A stretch of 64,000 nucleotides of DNA from Agrobacterium tumefaciens. GTDB lineage: Bacteria > Pseudomonadota > Alphaproteobacteria > Rhizobiales > Rhizobiaceae. Below are positions 11,221 through 19,064 of the stretch, in pieces; position 1 is the stretch's first letter; each line of letters opens with the position of its first letter. Where the stretch lies: assembly GCF_017726655.1 (NCBI RefSeq), contig NZ_CP072308.1, positions 1,983,501 through 2,047,500 of the forward strand, read 5' to 3'. A model generated the notes under the pieces. That model had not been told where the DNA came from. It searched no databases and worked only from the letters and a program-made list of their open reading frames with translations. Position numbers and translations under genes: made by a program.

Positions 11221-11655
11221 ATGAGCTTTTCCCGCGATGAATCAGTGATCTATCTTGCCTCGCGGATGGCGCGCGAATTCACCATGGCGTTGCAGAAAAG
11301 GGCAGCTGCGCTTGGCTTCTCGCCCGGCCAGTTCCCTATCCTCACCGAGCTATGGCACGAAGAGGGTCTGACCCAGCGGCAGTTGCTGGATAGGATAGAC
11401 ATTGAACAGGCGACCCTTGCCAACACGCTGTCGCGGATGGAGCGAGACGGGTTGATCGTTCGAAAGCCTCACCCCAATGATCGCCGCGCCCAGATTATCG
11501 AACTGACTCAGCGCGGGCGTGATCTGGAAGCCAATGCGATTGCCGCATCGGAGGCAACCGAAGACAGTCTGCTTGCCGATTTCCGGCGCTTCGAACGGCA
11601 ACTCCTGCTGGAATATATGCGCCGGGCGATCGACAGCTCTAAAAAAGCAAAATAG
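11221..11655 (+). CDS. MarR-family transcriptional regulator
   Basis: This 144-residue protein has the winged helix-turn-helix of MarR: LTQRQLLDRIDIEQATLANT as the DNA-reading part, then the wing DGLIVRKPHPNDRRAQ with the conserved NDRR beta-hairpin. Dimerisation helices flank it at both ends. MarR proteins are usually repressors released by small phenolic or drug-like ligands. The ATG at 11221 was chosen over one at 11170 because the family N-terminus begins here. The downstream M20 peptidase gene is on the same strand, but a terminator-like hairpin (11739-11771) lies between, so a regulatory link is uncertain. The ligand is unknown. Confidence 0.88.
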   Translation: MSFSRDESVIYLASRMAREFTMALQKRAAALGFSPGQFPILTELWHEEGLTQRQLLDRIDIEQATLANTLSRMERDGLIVRKPHPNDRRAQIIELTQRGRDLEANAIAASEATEDSLLADFRRFERQLLLEYMRRAIDSSKKAK

Positions 11656-11738
11656 TCATTGCAGGGCGAAAGCGCTTCGCAGTTTCCATGATCTGCTCTA
11701 TCGTTCCGGCCGCCGCGGGCTCGTCGATTCACGACGAC

Positions 11739-11771
11739 CCGGGCATGTTTCCCGCGATGCGCGATGCCCGG
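11739..11771 (+). terminator. Hairpin after the MarR gene
   Basis: CCGGGCAT (11739-11746) pairs with ATGCCCGG (11764-11771) across a 17-base loop, followed by ATGTTTTG. The stem is strong but the U-tract is weak, so termination is probable rather than certain. Confidence 0.5.
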
Positions 11772-11817
11772 ATGTTTTGTTTCTCGCCGGGTCACGACAG
11801 ACATGACAGGATCAGCG

Positions 11818-13209
11818 ATGACAGACGTTTCCCCCATTCTTTCCACCGCCGACGATAATCTCACATCCAGCCTGGAGCGGCTGTTCGAGCTGGTGCGCAT
11901 TCCCTCAATTTCCACAGACCCAGCCTACAAGGCGGAGTGCCGCAAGGCGGCCGAGTGGCTGGTAAGAACGCTTACCTCGCTCGGTTTCACGGCATCCGTG
12001 CGCGATACGGCCGGCCATCCCATGGTGGTGGCGCATCATGACGCAGCCACCGAGGACGCACCGCACGTCCTTTTCTACGGCCATTATGACGTGCAGCCGG
12101 TTGATCCGCTCGATCTCTGGGAAAACGATCCCTTCGAGCCCGCCGTCAAGGATATCGGTGCCGGCCGGCAGGTGATCACGGGGCGCGGCACGGCAGACGA
12201 CAAAGGTCAGCTGATGACCTTCGTGGAGGCATGCCGCGCCTATAAGGCGGTGAATGGCGGCCTGCCGGTGCGTGTCACCATTCTTTTCGAAGGCGAAGAG
12301 GAGTCCGGCTCGCCATCGCTCAAGCCTTTCCTCGAGGCCAATGCAGAGGAGCTGAAAGCCGATTACGCGCTGGTCTGCGATACCGGCATGTGGGACCGTG
12401 ACACACCTGCCATTGCTGCCGCGCTTCGTGGTCTCGTCGGCGAAGAGGTCGTCATCACCGCCGCCGACCGCGACCTGCATTCCGGTCTGTTTGGTGGTGC
12501 GGCTGCGAACCCGATCCACATCCTCACCGATATTCTTGCCGGCCTTCACGATGAGACCGGCCGCGTTACGCTTCCCGGCTTTTACGATGGCGTGGAAGAG
12601 ACGCCAGCCAACATCAAGGCCTCCTGGGAAACGCTGAGCCGGACCGCGGAAGCCTTTCTCGGCGAAGTCGGTCTCTCGATCCCATCAGGCGAAAAAGGTC
12701 GCTCCGTGCTGGAGCAGACCTGGGCGCGACCGACGGCCGAAGTCAACGGCATCATCGGCGGCTATACCGGCGATGGTTTCAAAACCGTGATTGCCGCGAA
12801 GGCCTCTGCCAAAGTGTCTTTCCGCCTCGTCGGCCAGCAGGACCCCGTAGCCATTCGCGAAAGCTTCCGGGCCTATGTGCGCTCGAAGATTCCCGCCGAT
12901 TGCTCGGTGGAATTTCACGAGCATGGCGGCTCTCCGGCCATTCAGCTGTCTTATGATTCGCCCGTTTTGACCAAGGCCAAGAACGCGCTTTCTGAGGAAT
13001 GGCCAAAACCGGCTGTCGTCATCGGCATGGGAGGCTCGATCCCGATCGTTGGTGATTTCCAGAAGATGCTGGGCATGGACTCCCTGCTGGTCGGCTTCGG
13101 ACTGACCGATGACCGTATTCACTCCCCGAATGAGAAATACGACCTGCAGTCCTTCCACAAGGGCATCCGCTCCTGGGTCCGCATCCTCGACGCGCTGGCT
13201 TCGAAATGA
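11818..13209 (+). CDS. M20 family metallopeptidase (dipeptidase, ArgE/DapE/CPG2 superfamily)
   Basis: This 463-residue protein has all metal-site motifs of the M20 family: GHYDVQPVD (about residues 86-94, first His and catalytic Asp), GRGTADDKGQ (bridging Asp), FEGEEESGS (catalytic Glu and ligand Glu), CDTGMWD, and a late His in DDRIHSPNEKY. A dimerisation domain is inserted in the middle. The closest functional group is the cytosolic non-specific dipeptidase/carnosinase-type branch, which cleaves dipeptides with two zinc or manganese ions. The ATG at 11818 starts the aligned region; in-frame ATGs at 11764 and 11803 are possible. The substrate is not readable from the sequence. Confidence 0.9.
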   Translation: MTDVSPILSTADDNLTSSLERLFELVRIPSISTDPAYKAECRKAAEWLVRTLTSLGFTASVRDTAGHPMVVAHHDAATEDAPHVLFYGHYDVQPVDPLDLWENDPFEPAVKDIGAGRQVITGRGTADDKGQLMTFVEACRAYKAVNGGLPVRVTILFEGEEESGSPSLKPFLEANAEELKADYALVCDTGMWDRDTPAIAAALRGLVGEEVVITAADRDLHSGLFGGAAANPIHILTDILAGLHDETGRVTLPGFYDGVEETPANIKASWETLSRTAEAFLGEVGLSIPSGEKGRSVLEQTWARPTAEVNGIIGGYTGDGFKTVIAAKASAKVSFRLVGQQDPVAIRESFRAYVRSKIPADCSVEFHEHGGSPAIQLSYDSPVLTKAKNALSEEWPKPAVVIGMGGSIPIVGDFQKMLGMDSLLVGFGLTDDRIHSPNEKYDLQSFHKGIRSWVRILDALASK

Positions 13210-13218
13210 TGCAAAAAT

Positions 13219-13248
13219 GAGAAGGTGCCGGAAGCTCGGTGCCTTCTC
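13219..13248 (+). terminator. Hairpin after the M20 peptidase gene
   Basis: GAGAAGGTGCCG pairs with CGGTGCCTTCTC (two G-U pairs) 10 bases after the stop codon. No U-tract follows directly. A second hairpin at 13264-13287 lies just beyond and can serve either strand. Confidence 0.6.
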
Positions 13249-13253
13249 ATTCC

Positions 13254-13480
13254 ATAAAAACAAAAAGGCCGGGCGAGCCCGACCTTTCTATCCGTTTTTG
13301 CGTCAATGCCAGTACATCCGTGGTCAAAGCGTTCAAACGGTCTGATGCTCCAGAGCGCGTCGAATAACTCAACGCTGCTTTCCGGCTCAGGATCAGCTGC
13401 TTTGGTTAATCTTTGGTTAACGCAACAGCAGCGGCACTCTATAAAAGCGCCATTCCCAAGCTTCGGGCCTGGAGCACCGT
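13254..13480 (-). ncRNA. Candidate small RNA carrying a structured motif shared with 42.15 kb and ending in an intrinsic terminator
   Basis: No protein gene occupies 13210-13611. On the minus strand, TTGAAA (13511-13516) and AATATA (13488-13493), 17 bp apart, form a plausible promoter with a start near 13480. The transcript would run to the hairpin 13264-13287, followed on that strand by a U-rich tract (13254-13266). Before the terminator, CCA and TGG close a 9-nt loop CGGATGTAC (13312-13320), with an outer pairing of CCGTTT with AAACGG. The same loop and layout recur at 42150-42189. The direct repeat TTTGGTTAA (13401-13409 and 13412-13420) lies within the transcript. It could instead be part of an extended cspA 3' region, but cspA has its own terminator. 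Confidence 0.45.
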
Positions 13481-13550
13481 TGAACCCTATATTGTCATCC
13501 GGCCTTGCCTTTTCAAGGGCTACTGCGAAAAGCGCTGCCCGCAAAAGAAA

Positions 13551-13572
13551 AAGGCCGGAAAAATCCGGCCTT
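13551..13572 (-). terminator. Intrinsic terminator of cspA
   Basis: AAGGCCGGA (13551-13559) pairs with TCCGGCCTT (13564-13572). On the minus strand it is followed by TTTCTTTTGC, a good U-tract. A smaller hairpin (GACCC/GGGTC near 13588-13601) precedes it in the cspA 3' untranslated region. Confidence 0.85.
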
Positions 13573-13611
13573 CCCATTCATGCATGTGACCCTTTCGGGT
13601 CAAAGCGCTTA

Positions 13612-13821
13612 TCAGGCAGCAACGAGGTTACCTGCGGACATCTTGCCCGAGCGACGGTCCTGCATCAGCTCGTAGGAGAGCTTCTGGCCGTCGTTGAGGG
13701 CGGTCAGACCTGCACGCTCAACAGCAGAGATGTGAACGAACACGTCCTGCGAACCGTCGTCCGGCTGAATGAAGCCGTAGCCCTTGGTTGCGTTGAACCA
13801 CTTAACTGTACCAGTCGCCAT
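13612..13821 (-). CDS. cspA: Cold-shock protein (CspA family)
   Basis: This 69-residue single cold-shock domain begins [20 protein letters not shown], with RNP1 KGYGFIQ and RNP2 VFVHIS. It is an OB-fold protein that binds single-stranded RNA and melts secondary structure. The open frame extends upstream, but family members start [10 protein letters not shown] and AAGGAAA lies just before the ATG at 13821. A promoter-like TTGACT/TAGGTA pair at 13960-13988 implies a 5' leader of about 135 nt, as expected for cold-shock mRNAs. The paralogue number is unknown, so the letter in the symbol is nominal. Confidence 0.93.
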   Translation of the reverse strand: MATGTVKWFNATKGYGFIQPDDGSQDVFVHISAVERAGLTALNDGQKLSYELMQDRRSGKMSAGNLVAA

Positions 13822-13853
13822 AACGATTTCCTTCCGTTGGCAATTTTGTATTT

Positions 13854-13869
13854 GCACTGCGAGCAGTGC
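13854..13869 (-). promoter_or_regulatory. Hairpin in the cspA 5' leader
   Basis: GCACTGC and GCAGTGC form a 7-bp stem with a 2-base loop, about 20 bases before the cspA ribosome site. Such leader stems in csp mRNAs can take part in temperature-dependent folding. That role is inferred. Confidence 0.4.
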
Positions 13870-13959
13870 GGACTTGGGTCGAATTTGAAGGAAAAGATCG
13901 TCGTGAGCGTCAAAAAAGACGCCGAAGCTCTGGTCGTCAAACAAATATCGATGGCGAAG

Positions 13960-13988
13960 TACCTAGGTCGCAAGTCGCAGAAAGTCAA
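13960..13988 (-). promoter_or_regulatory. Probable cspA promoter
   Basis: On the minus strand, CTTGACT (alpha-proteobacterial -35 form) is followed after 17 bp by TAGGTA. This places the transcription start about 135 nt before the cspA ATG. Confidence 0.5.
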
Positions 13989-14052
13989 GTTTCTTTGAAC
14001 GAAACGATCACGTTAGGCTATGCCGGGCGAGAGGAATTGAAAGCTCCAGACA

Positions 14053-14165
14053 GCAAAAACCCGGCGCGGGAGGAGGTGCGCCGGGTTCTTAAAACTGACT
14101 GACAATTGGGAGGAGGAGTATTGTCAGTCCAATCGGGCGACGCTGGGAGGAGGAGTGCGTCGCTT
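14053..14165 (-). ncRNA. Three-hairpin anti-Shine-Dalgarno small RNA (cuckoo / alpha-r14 type)
   Basis: Three successive hairpins each display CCTCCTCCC in the loop on the minus strand. The stems are GCGACGC/GCGTCGC (14137-14163), ACTGACAAT/ATTGTCAGT (14098-14128) and AACCCGGCGC/GCGCCGGGTT (14058-14087). The last stem is followed on the minus strand by a U-tract (14055-14059) and so doubles as terminator. Multiple hairpins with a CCUCCUCCC loop define the rhizobial alpha-r14 (Smr14C/NfeR1) and cuckoo families, which base-pair with ribosome binding sites of mRNAs. The RNA would be about 110 nt. The gene sits alone between cspA and the ybaK-like gene. A -10-like TATCTT lies upstream, but the promoter is weak to the eye. 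Confidence 0.85.
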
Positions 14166-14292
14166 CGATGATTTGAAGATACAGCATATCAGCTTAAAAA
14201 ACAGACGCTTCATCGCAGCGCAGCATTGCGGAAAACGCATAGCTTGCGCGCGGCACCTTGAAGCGACTCGTCGTAACGCCTAAGAAATACGC

Positions 14293-14751
14293 ATGTCTAT
14301 TGAATCTGTCAGAGCCTTTTTTGCCGAGAAGTCGCCCGAAATCACCGTGATCGAGACGGAAGCCAGTTCGGCAACCGTCGCACTCGCGGCCGAGGCGCAT
14401 GGCGTTGACCCCGACCAGATTGCCAAAACGATCTGCCTGAAGGCGGGTGATCTCGTTCTTCTCGTCGTTACCGCCGGGACAAAACGGCTGGATAACCGCA
14501 AATTCAGGGATCATTTTGGAGCGAAACCGCGCATGCTTGGGCCAGAGGAGGTTGTTGCGGTGACCAGTCATCCGGTAGGCGGTGTATGCCCATTCGGCCT
14601 GCCCTCGGCCCTGCCGGTCTATTGTGACCTGTCGCTTAAACAGTATGGCGAAGTGGTGCCTGCTGCCGGCGCCACCAATGCTGCCGTCAAGATTTCGCCC
14701 GACGTGATGGCCGAACTGACGGGCGCGGCGTGGATCGACGTCTGCCAATGA
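14293..14751 (+). CDS. YbaK/EbsC-family aminoacyl-tRNA deacylase
   Basis: This 152-residue single-domain protein has the INS/YbaK fold pattern: the segment QIAKTICLK, in which the conserved lysine lies, then VTAGTKRLDNRKF and the glycine-rich HPVGGVCPFGLP. YbaK/ProX-type proteins hydrolyse mischarged tRNA in trans, for example Cys-tRNA(Pro). Some paralogues have other editing targets, so I do not assign the tRNA. The start ATG at 14293 matches the family N-terminus. The gene follows the small RNA gene but is on the opposite strand. Confidence 0.85.
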   Translation: MSIESVRAFFAEKSPEITVIETEASSATVALAAEAHGVDPDQIAKTICLKAGDLVLLVVTAGTKRLDNRKFRDHFGAKPRMLGPEEVVAVTSHPVGGVCPFGLPSALPVYCDLSLKQYGEVVPAAGATNAAVKISPDVMAELTGAAWIDVCQ

Positions 14752-14774
14752 CGCCGATGTGATCCCTTAAAGAC

Positions 14775-14789
14775 TTAACCCCGCCTTAA
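14775..14789. promoter_or_regulatory. CtrA-like site TTAA-N7-TTAA upstream of the PBP gene
   Basis: TTAACCCCGCCTTAA matches the gapped core TTAA-N7-TTAA of the CtrA cell-cycle regulator of alpha-proteobacteria, about 100 bp before a septum/wall synthesis gene. It lacks the final C of TTAAC on either strand. The match is seen; binding is inferred. Confidence 0.35.
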
Positions 14790-14891
14790 ATTGCCGCATT
14801 TAAACTCTTCATCCTGGATTAAGGATCGAGCAGGCATAGAAGCTTAACCCTGACGGGTGTGCGGTTTTGCAAAAGGAGCGATTTAGGCTGG

Positions 14892-17186
14892 ATGGCAGGC
14901 AAGGGAAAATCACGCGAACGGGTAGAACCTTCCTTCGGGGATTTCCACGAGTCCGGTGATGACCTGCGTCTTGATGCCAGCGAGCGCATCAGCGGAACTG
15001 CAAAGCAGGAAGCCAAAAAAGCAAAGTCTCCAGCAAGCCGCAGAAAATCCGGAAAAAGCCAAAAGCGCAACCGCAGTTCAGGCCGTGGCGTCACGGGGTT
15101 CATCCGCTCACTGTTCTACTGGTGCATCGTACTCGGCATATGGGGCGGCATCGGTGTTGCCGCGCTTGTCCTTTATTACGGCGCGCGGATGCCGAGCGCC
15201 AGCAGCTGGTCCATTCCCGAACGCCCGCCGAATGTGAAGATCGTTTCCGTCGATGGCAGCGTTCTTGCCAATCGCGGCACCACCGGCGGTGAGGCGCTGG
15301 CGCTGGAAGACATGTCGCCCTACATCCCGCAGGCCGTGATGGCGATCGAGGACCGGCGGTTCTATTCGCATTTCGGGGTCGATCCGCTCGGCCTCGGACG
15401 CGCCATCGTTACGAACCTGTTGACGGGGCGCACCGTTCAGGGTGGCTCGACGCTGACGCAACAGCTGGCAAAAAATCTCTTCCTTTCCCCGGATCGCACG
15501 CTGGAGCGAAAGGTTCAGGAAGTTCTGCTGTCCTTCTGGCTGGAGCACAAGTTCACCAAGGACCAAATCCTGGCGATGTATCTCAACCGCGTCTATTTCG
15601 GCTCCAATGCCTATGGCGTCGAGGCGGCCTCGCGGCGGTATTTCAACAAGTCGGCGCGGGACGTCAATCTGGGCGAGGCAGCCATGCTCGCCGGACTTCT
15701 GAAAGCCCCCTCGCGTCTTTCACCCGCGCGCGATCCGCAGGCGGCGGAGGAGCGGGCGCAGGTCGTGCTGCAATCCATGCGCGATGTCGGTTTCATCACC
15801 GACGACGAGATCAAGACTGCCATGTCGCAGCCGCCGACCAAGGCGAAACGTTTCTGGTCAGGCGCCGAGCATTATGCCGCCGATATGGTGCTGGAGGAGG
15901 TTCGCAATCTCGTCGGCGACGTCAAGCAGGACATTGTCGTCGACACGACGATCGATCCCAATCTCGAACGCGATGCCGAAAAGGCGCTGTCCCACGTCCT
16001 CCAGGGTGACGGCAAGAAACAGGGCGCTTCACAGGCAGCGCTGGTTTCCATTGACGGGACGGGCGCGATCCGCGCCGTCGTTGGCGGGGCAGATTACGCC
16101 CAAAGCCAGTTTAACCGCGCCGTGAAAGCAAAAAGGCAGCCCGGTTCGGCTTTCAAGCCCTTCGTATACGTCGCAGCCCTCGAATCGGGCTTGACCCCAT
16201 ACACCATCCGCAACGACGGGCCTGTACGCATCGGCAACTGGACACCGGAAAATTACGAGAAGAAATATCGAGGCGAAGTCACGCTCGCAACGGCTCTCGC
16301 CAATTCACTGAACACGATTGCCGCGCAACTGGTCATGGAAGTCGGACCCGAGCGGGTAACCCAGGTGGCGCATCGTATGGGCATTGAATCCGAGCTCCAG
16401 AACAATGCCTCCATCGCGCTTGGCACGTCGGAAGTATCGCTGATGGAGCTGACCGCCTCTTACGCCCCCTTCATGAACGGCGGCTACAAGGCGACGCCGC
16501 ACATCGTCAAACGCATCACCGATGCCGACGGCAAGGTGCTTTATGAAAACAAATACGACAATCCGCCGCGCGTGCTGAGCGAAGAGATTGCCGCGACCAT
16601 GAACGGCATGTTGTCCCGCGTCATCACTGAAGGCACCGGCAAGGCCGCGCGCCTGCAAGGCTGGCAGGCGGCAGGAAAATCTGGCACGACGCAGTCCTTC
16701 CGCGACGCCCTTTTTGTCGGCTACACCAGCAATCTCACCACCGGGGTCTGGTTCGGCAACGACGATGGCACATCGATGAAAAAGGTAACGGGCGGCGGGC
16801 TTCCTGCCCGCGCCTGGAAAGACTTCATGACGGCTGCCCACTCCGGCCTTTCGCCCGCGCCGCTATTTGGCCTCGGTGCAGGCGGTGTACCGCCGCTTGG
16901 CGACATGCAGCAGCCGGCGCCTGAGAACGCCCCCTCCTCCATTGGCGACCTCATTTCCAATGCGCTCGGCGGTGGATCGACTGACAGTCGGGTCTATCCC
17001 GACGCTCCCGCTCCAGCGAACCAACCTCAGCCCGGCCCGCCGATGCCGCCCGCCACTCTACCCTCCCGCGATATCGAACCCGGCTATTCAGCCGAGAACG
17101 GCCCCGTCCCGCCCGCCGATATTGGTGGTCAGGCGTCACCCAGGCCCAAGCAGACGACCCTGCTCGACATTCTGATGGGGAATTGA
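14892..17186 (+). CDS. Class A penicillin-binding protein (PBP1A-type transglycosylase/transpeptidase)
   Basis: This 764-residue bifunctional wall synthase has a basic cytoplasmic tail (about 1-70) and one membrane anchor (about 72-95). The GT51 glycosyltransferase domain has AIEDRRFYSHFGVDP (catalytic Glu near 150) and GGSTLTQQLAKN. The transpeptidase domain has SAFK (about 418), SLN and KSGTT (about 595). A Pro-rich C-terminal tail follows. It polymerises lipid II and cross-links stem peptides at the outer face of the inner membrane. An in-frame ATG at 14859 would add 11 residues; the ATG at 14892 has AGGAGCG upstream. Rhizobiales rely on PBP1A-class enzymes for polar growth, so this gene could be important, but several paralogues usually exist. 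Confidence 0.93.
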   Translation: MAGKGKSRERVEPSFGDFHESGDDLRLDASERISGTAKQEAKKAKSPASRRKSGKSQKRNRSSGRGVTGFIRSLFYWCIVLGIWGGIGVAALVLYYGARMPSASSWSIPERPPNVKIVSVDGSVLANRGTTGGEALALEDMSPYIPQAVMAIEDRRFYSHFGVDPLGLGRAIVTNLLTGRTVQGGSTLTQQLAKNLFLSPDRTLERKVQEVLLSFWLEHKFTKDQILAMYLNRVYFGSNAYGVEAASRRYFNKSARDVNLGEAAMLAGLLKAPSRLSPARDPQAAEERAQVVLQSMRDVGFITDDEIKTAMSQPPTKAKRFWSGAEHYAADMVLEEVRNLVGDVKQDIVVDTTIDPNLERDAEKALSHVLQGDGKKQGASQAALVSIDGTGAIRAVVGGADYAQSQFNRAVKAKRQPGSAFKPFVYVAALESGLTPYTIRNDGPVRIGNWTPENYEKKYRGEVTLATALANSLNTIAAQLVMEVGPERVTQVAHRMGIESELQNNASIALGTSEVSLMELTASYAPFMNGGYKATPHIVKRITDADGKVLYENKYDNPPRVLSEEIAATMNGMLSRVITEGTGKAARLQGWQAAGKSGTTQSFRDALFVGYTSNLTTGVWFGNDDGTSMKKVTGGGLPARAWKDFMTAAHSGLSPAPLFGLGAGGVPPLGDMQQPAPENAPSSIGDLISNALGGGSTDSRVYPDAPAPANQPQPGPPMPPATLPSRDIEPGYSAENGPVPPADIGGQASPRPKQTTLLDILMGN

Positions 17187-17455
17187 CGGCAAAAAGCCGC
17201 AGCAGACCCCGATCTCAGGACTGGCCACGTTTATCCTATTAGCATTTAGCTTTCAAACACCCGTTGAAGCGGCTGCATCCGCAGTCCCGGGCATGCCTGG
17301 CGTAAGGCCGCAACATAAGCGTGCATGCACATTAACCTTAGATTGATTTTTGTAAAAAAGAAGCTACATTTCAGCAGTATTCTATGGTAAATAAATTGTT
17401 AACCATTAATATATTTTAATATTTCCAACAAAAGAACTTTTCAGGGCGTGATATT
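17187..17455 (+). promoter_or_regulatory. AT-rich upstream region of the glycosyltransferase gene
   Basis: This 269-bp gap turns sharply AT-rich from about 17330. It has A/T runs and repeated TTAACC/TTAA words, including GTTAACCATTAATATATTTTAA around 17398. Such tracts in rhizobial exopolysaccharide promoters are typical targets of regulators like MucR/Ros or CtrA. No full consensus site is present, and the promoter itself cannot be fixed by eye. Confidence 0.4.
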
Positions 17456-18181
17456 ATGCTGGGTACTGAAAGCTCGTCGTCGGCTGCTTTTTACGGGGCA
17501 GCCAATTCTACATTAGCGACTTTTGAACTGACACCGACGCAGCCTTCCTTTGAAAAAGGCATCTCGGCGTCTAAGCGCAGTCAGTTCGCGCTGAAAAGAA
17601 TGATGGACATAGCGGGGGCAACCATTGCCCTTGTCGCGCTCGCCCCCGTGTTGATCACGGTAGCAGCGCTGGTGAAACTGGATAGCAAAGGACCGGTCCT
17701 GTTTTCACAGGTGCGTTGGGGCATGAACGGACGGAAGATCCGTGTCTATAAATTCCGCTCCATGAAAAGCGATCTGTGTGATGCGACCGGTGTAGCGCAA
17801 ACGGTTAAAGACGATCCCCGCGTTACCCGCGTCGGCGCTATTCTTCGCCGCACCAATATTGATGAACTGCCGCAGCTTCTGAATGTGCTGAAGGGCGATA
17901 TGTCCCTGGTCGGGCCGCGTTGCCATGCCATCGGGATGCTGGCCGCAGGACGCCTCTACGAAGAACTGGTTCCGCACTATCACATGCGGCACCGGGTGCG
18001 GCCGGGCATTACCGGCCTTGCGCAGATGCGAGGTTTGCGCGGCCCGACGGACCGCAGCGACAAGGCGCGCGCCCGGATCGTCTCAGATCTTTATTACGTC
18101 GAGAATTTTTCGATTTGGCTGGATATCAAGATCATGGTCGGCACCGTGATATCCGAGGTGCGCGGCGGCAAGGGCTTCTGA
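17456..18181 (+). CDS. Polyprenyl-phosphate hexose-1-phosphate transferase (ExoY/UppE-like polysaccharide priming enzyme)
   Basis: This 241-residue bacterial sugar transferase has one N-terminal hydrophobic segment (about 50-72), then the catalytic domain with [47 protein letters not shown] and RPGITGLAQ. These enzymes move a hexose-1-phosphate onto undecaprenyl phosphate and start capsule, holdfast or exopolysaccharide repeat units. No other polysaccharide genes are adjacent. As I recall, Agrobacterium has such an orphan gene acting redundantly with uppE for unipolar polysaccharide; this may be it, but that is an inference. The long AT-rich upstream region suggests complex regulation. Confidence 0.88.
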   Translation: MLGTESSSSAAFYGAANSTLATFELTPTQPSFEKGISASKRSQFALKRMMDIAGATIALVALAPVLITVAALVKLDSKGPVLFSQVRWGMNGRKIRVYKFRSMKSDLCDATGVAQTVKDDPRVTRVGAILRRTNIDELPQLLNVLKGDMSLVGPRCHAIGMLAAGRLYEELVPHYHMRHRVRPGITGLAQMRGLRGPTDRSDKARARIVSDLYYVENFSIWLDIKIMVGTVISEVRGGKGF

Positions 18182-18250
18182 TTCTCACGTCCGCCGCTTC
18201 GATTGCCCTTGCGTCGTCTCGACGGTGTTGCAATCGCCCTCAAGACAAAC

Positions 18251-18283
18251 AAGGCCGGAACATCATAACGATGCTCCGGCCTT
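18251..18283 (+). terminator. Terminator after the glycosyltransferase gene
   Basis: AAGGCCGGA (18251-18259) pairs with TCCGGCCTT (18275-18283), and CATC/GATG extends the stem inside the loop. A short T/A-rich tract follows. Confidence 0.7.
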
Positions 18284-18291
18284 TAATGTAT

Positions 18292-18315
18292 AAGCCCGGC
18301 AGCGCTGCCGGGCTT
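18292..18315 (-). terminator. Perfect palindrome at the end of the cytochrome c gene
   Basis: AAGCCCGGCAG and CTGCCGGGCTT form an 11-bp stem with a 2-base centre, 23 bases past the cytochrome stop. Together with the hairpin at 18251-18283 it separates the two convergent genes. The U-tract is poor on both strands. Confidence 0.6.
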
Positions 18316-18338
18316 TCATCATGCAACCATGAAGACAA

Positions 18339-18914
18339 TCAGTTCATCGGTGCGGGCGGCGCATTCGGATCCGGAAGCGGCGCAGGGCTTGCCGATAGCG
18401 AGCGCAGATAAGCGATGAGGTCGGCTCTTTCCGTTTCCTTCTTCACGCCTGCAAAGCCCATGGCCGTGCCGGGAACATGTTTCTTCGGAGCTTCCAGGAA
18501 GTAGTTGAGGTGATCGTAATCCCAGTGGACGGAGCCGCCCTTGGAAAAATCCTTCATCGCTGCGGAGTAGCTGAAACCTTCGTGGCTGGCGATCGGCCGG
18601 TTGACGACATCGAAGAGATTGGGGCCGACCTTGTTTGGACCACCACTCTCTCCGGTATGACAGCTCGTACACTTCTTGAAGACCGCCTCGCCCTTGGCGG
18701 CGTCGGCGCTCGCAAGCAGTTTTGCAATCGGCGTCGCGGCTGCCGCAGCTTCTCCGCCACCGGCTTCGCCACCGCTTTCGGCGGCAACAATAGCGAAACC
18801 TTCCTTCTCGGGCGCCGGTGCATGGAAAATGCCCTCAGAGGCAATCGACACCGACATCAGAACGAAAACCGTGCCCAGCAACGCCCCAACGCCCATATTA
18901 ACATAAGAATTCAT
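18339..18914 (-). CDS. cycM: Membrane-anchored c-type cytochrome (CycM-like)
   Basis: This 191-residue protein has an N-terminal uncleaved anchor (about residues 8-27), an Ala/Gly/Glu-rich linker, and one class I cytochrome c domain with haem motif CTSCH and axial Met in GTAMGFAG. It has a Pro-rich tail. CycM of rhizobia is a membrane-bound cytochrome c that passes electrons from the bc1 complex to the aa3 oxidase at the periplasmic face of the inner membrane. Size and anchor fit that family well. It is divergent from kdsB with a 150-bp gap between. Confidence 0.88.
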   Translation of the reverse strand: MNSYVNMGVGALLGTVFVLMSVSIASEGIFHAPAPEKEGFAIVAAESGGEAGGGEAAAAATPIAKLLASADAAKGEAVFKKCTSCHTGESGGPNKVGPNLFDVVNRPIASHEGFSYSAAMKDFSKGGSVHWDYDHLNYFLEAPKKHVPGTAMGFAGVKKETERADLIAYLRSLSASPAPLPDPNAPPAPMN

Positions 18915-19064
18915 CTATATGCGCTCCCTCGCATCCGCTCCATATAACCGGGCATCTTGAAATTGCTCGAAAGCTATGGCTTTTGCACAGCCTGCGCAAC
19001 TTGAATAATGTTCCCCACACCGTGACGTTTTGACACTTTTCGGTCGGGATTTGAAGGGTGTCGG

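Noticed and set aside
13306..13998. A 230-codon plus-strand frame across cspA and its flanks
   Set aside because: It is antisense to cspA, crosses two terminators and has no ribosome site.
17399..17420. CtrA site before the glycosyltransferase gene
   Set aside because: TTAA words are present but the spacing is 6 bases, or the second word is TAAT. In AT-rich DNA this is expected by chance.
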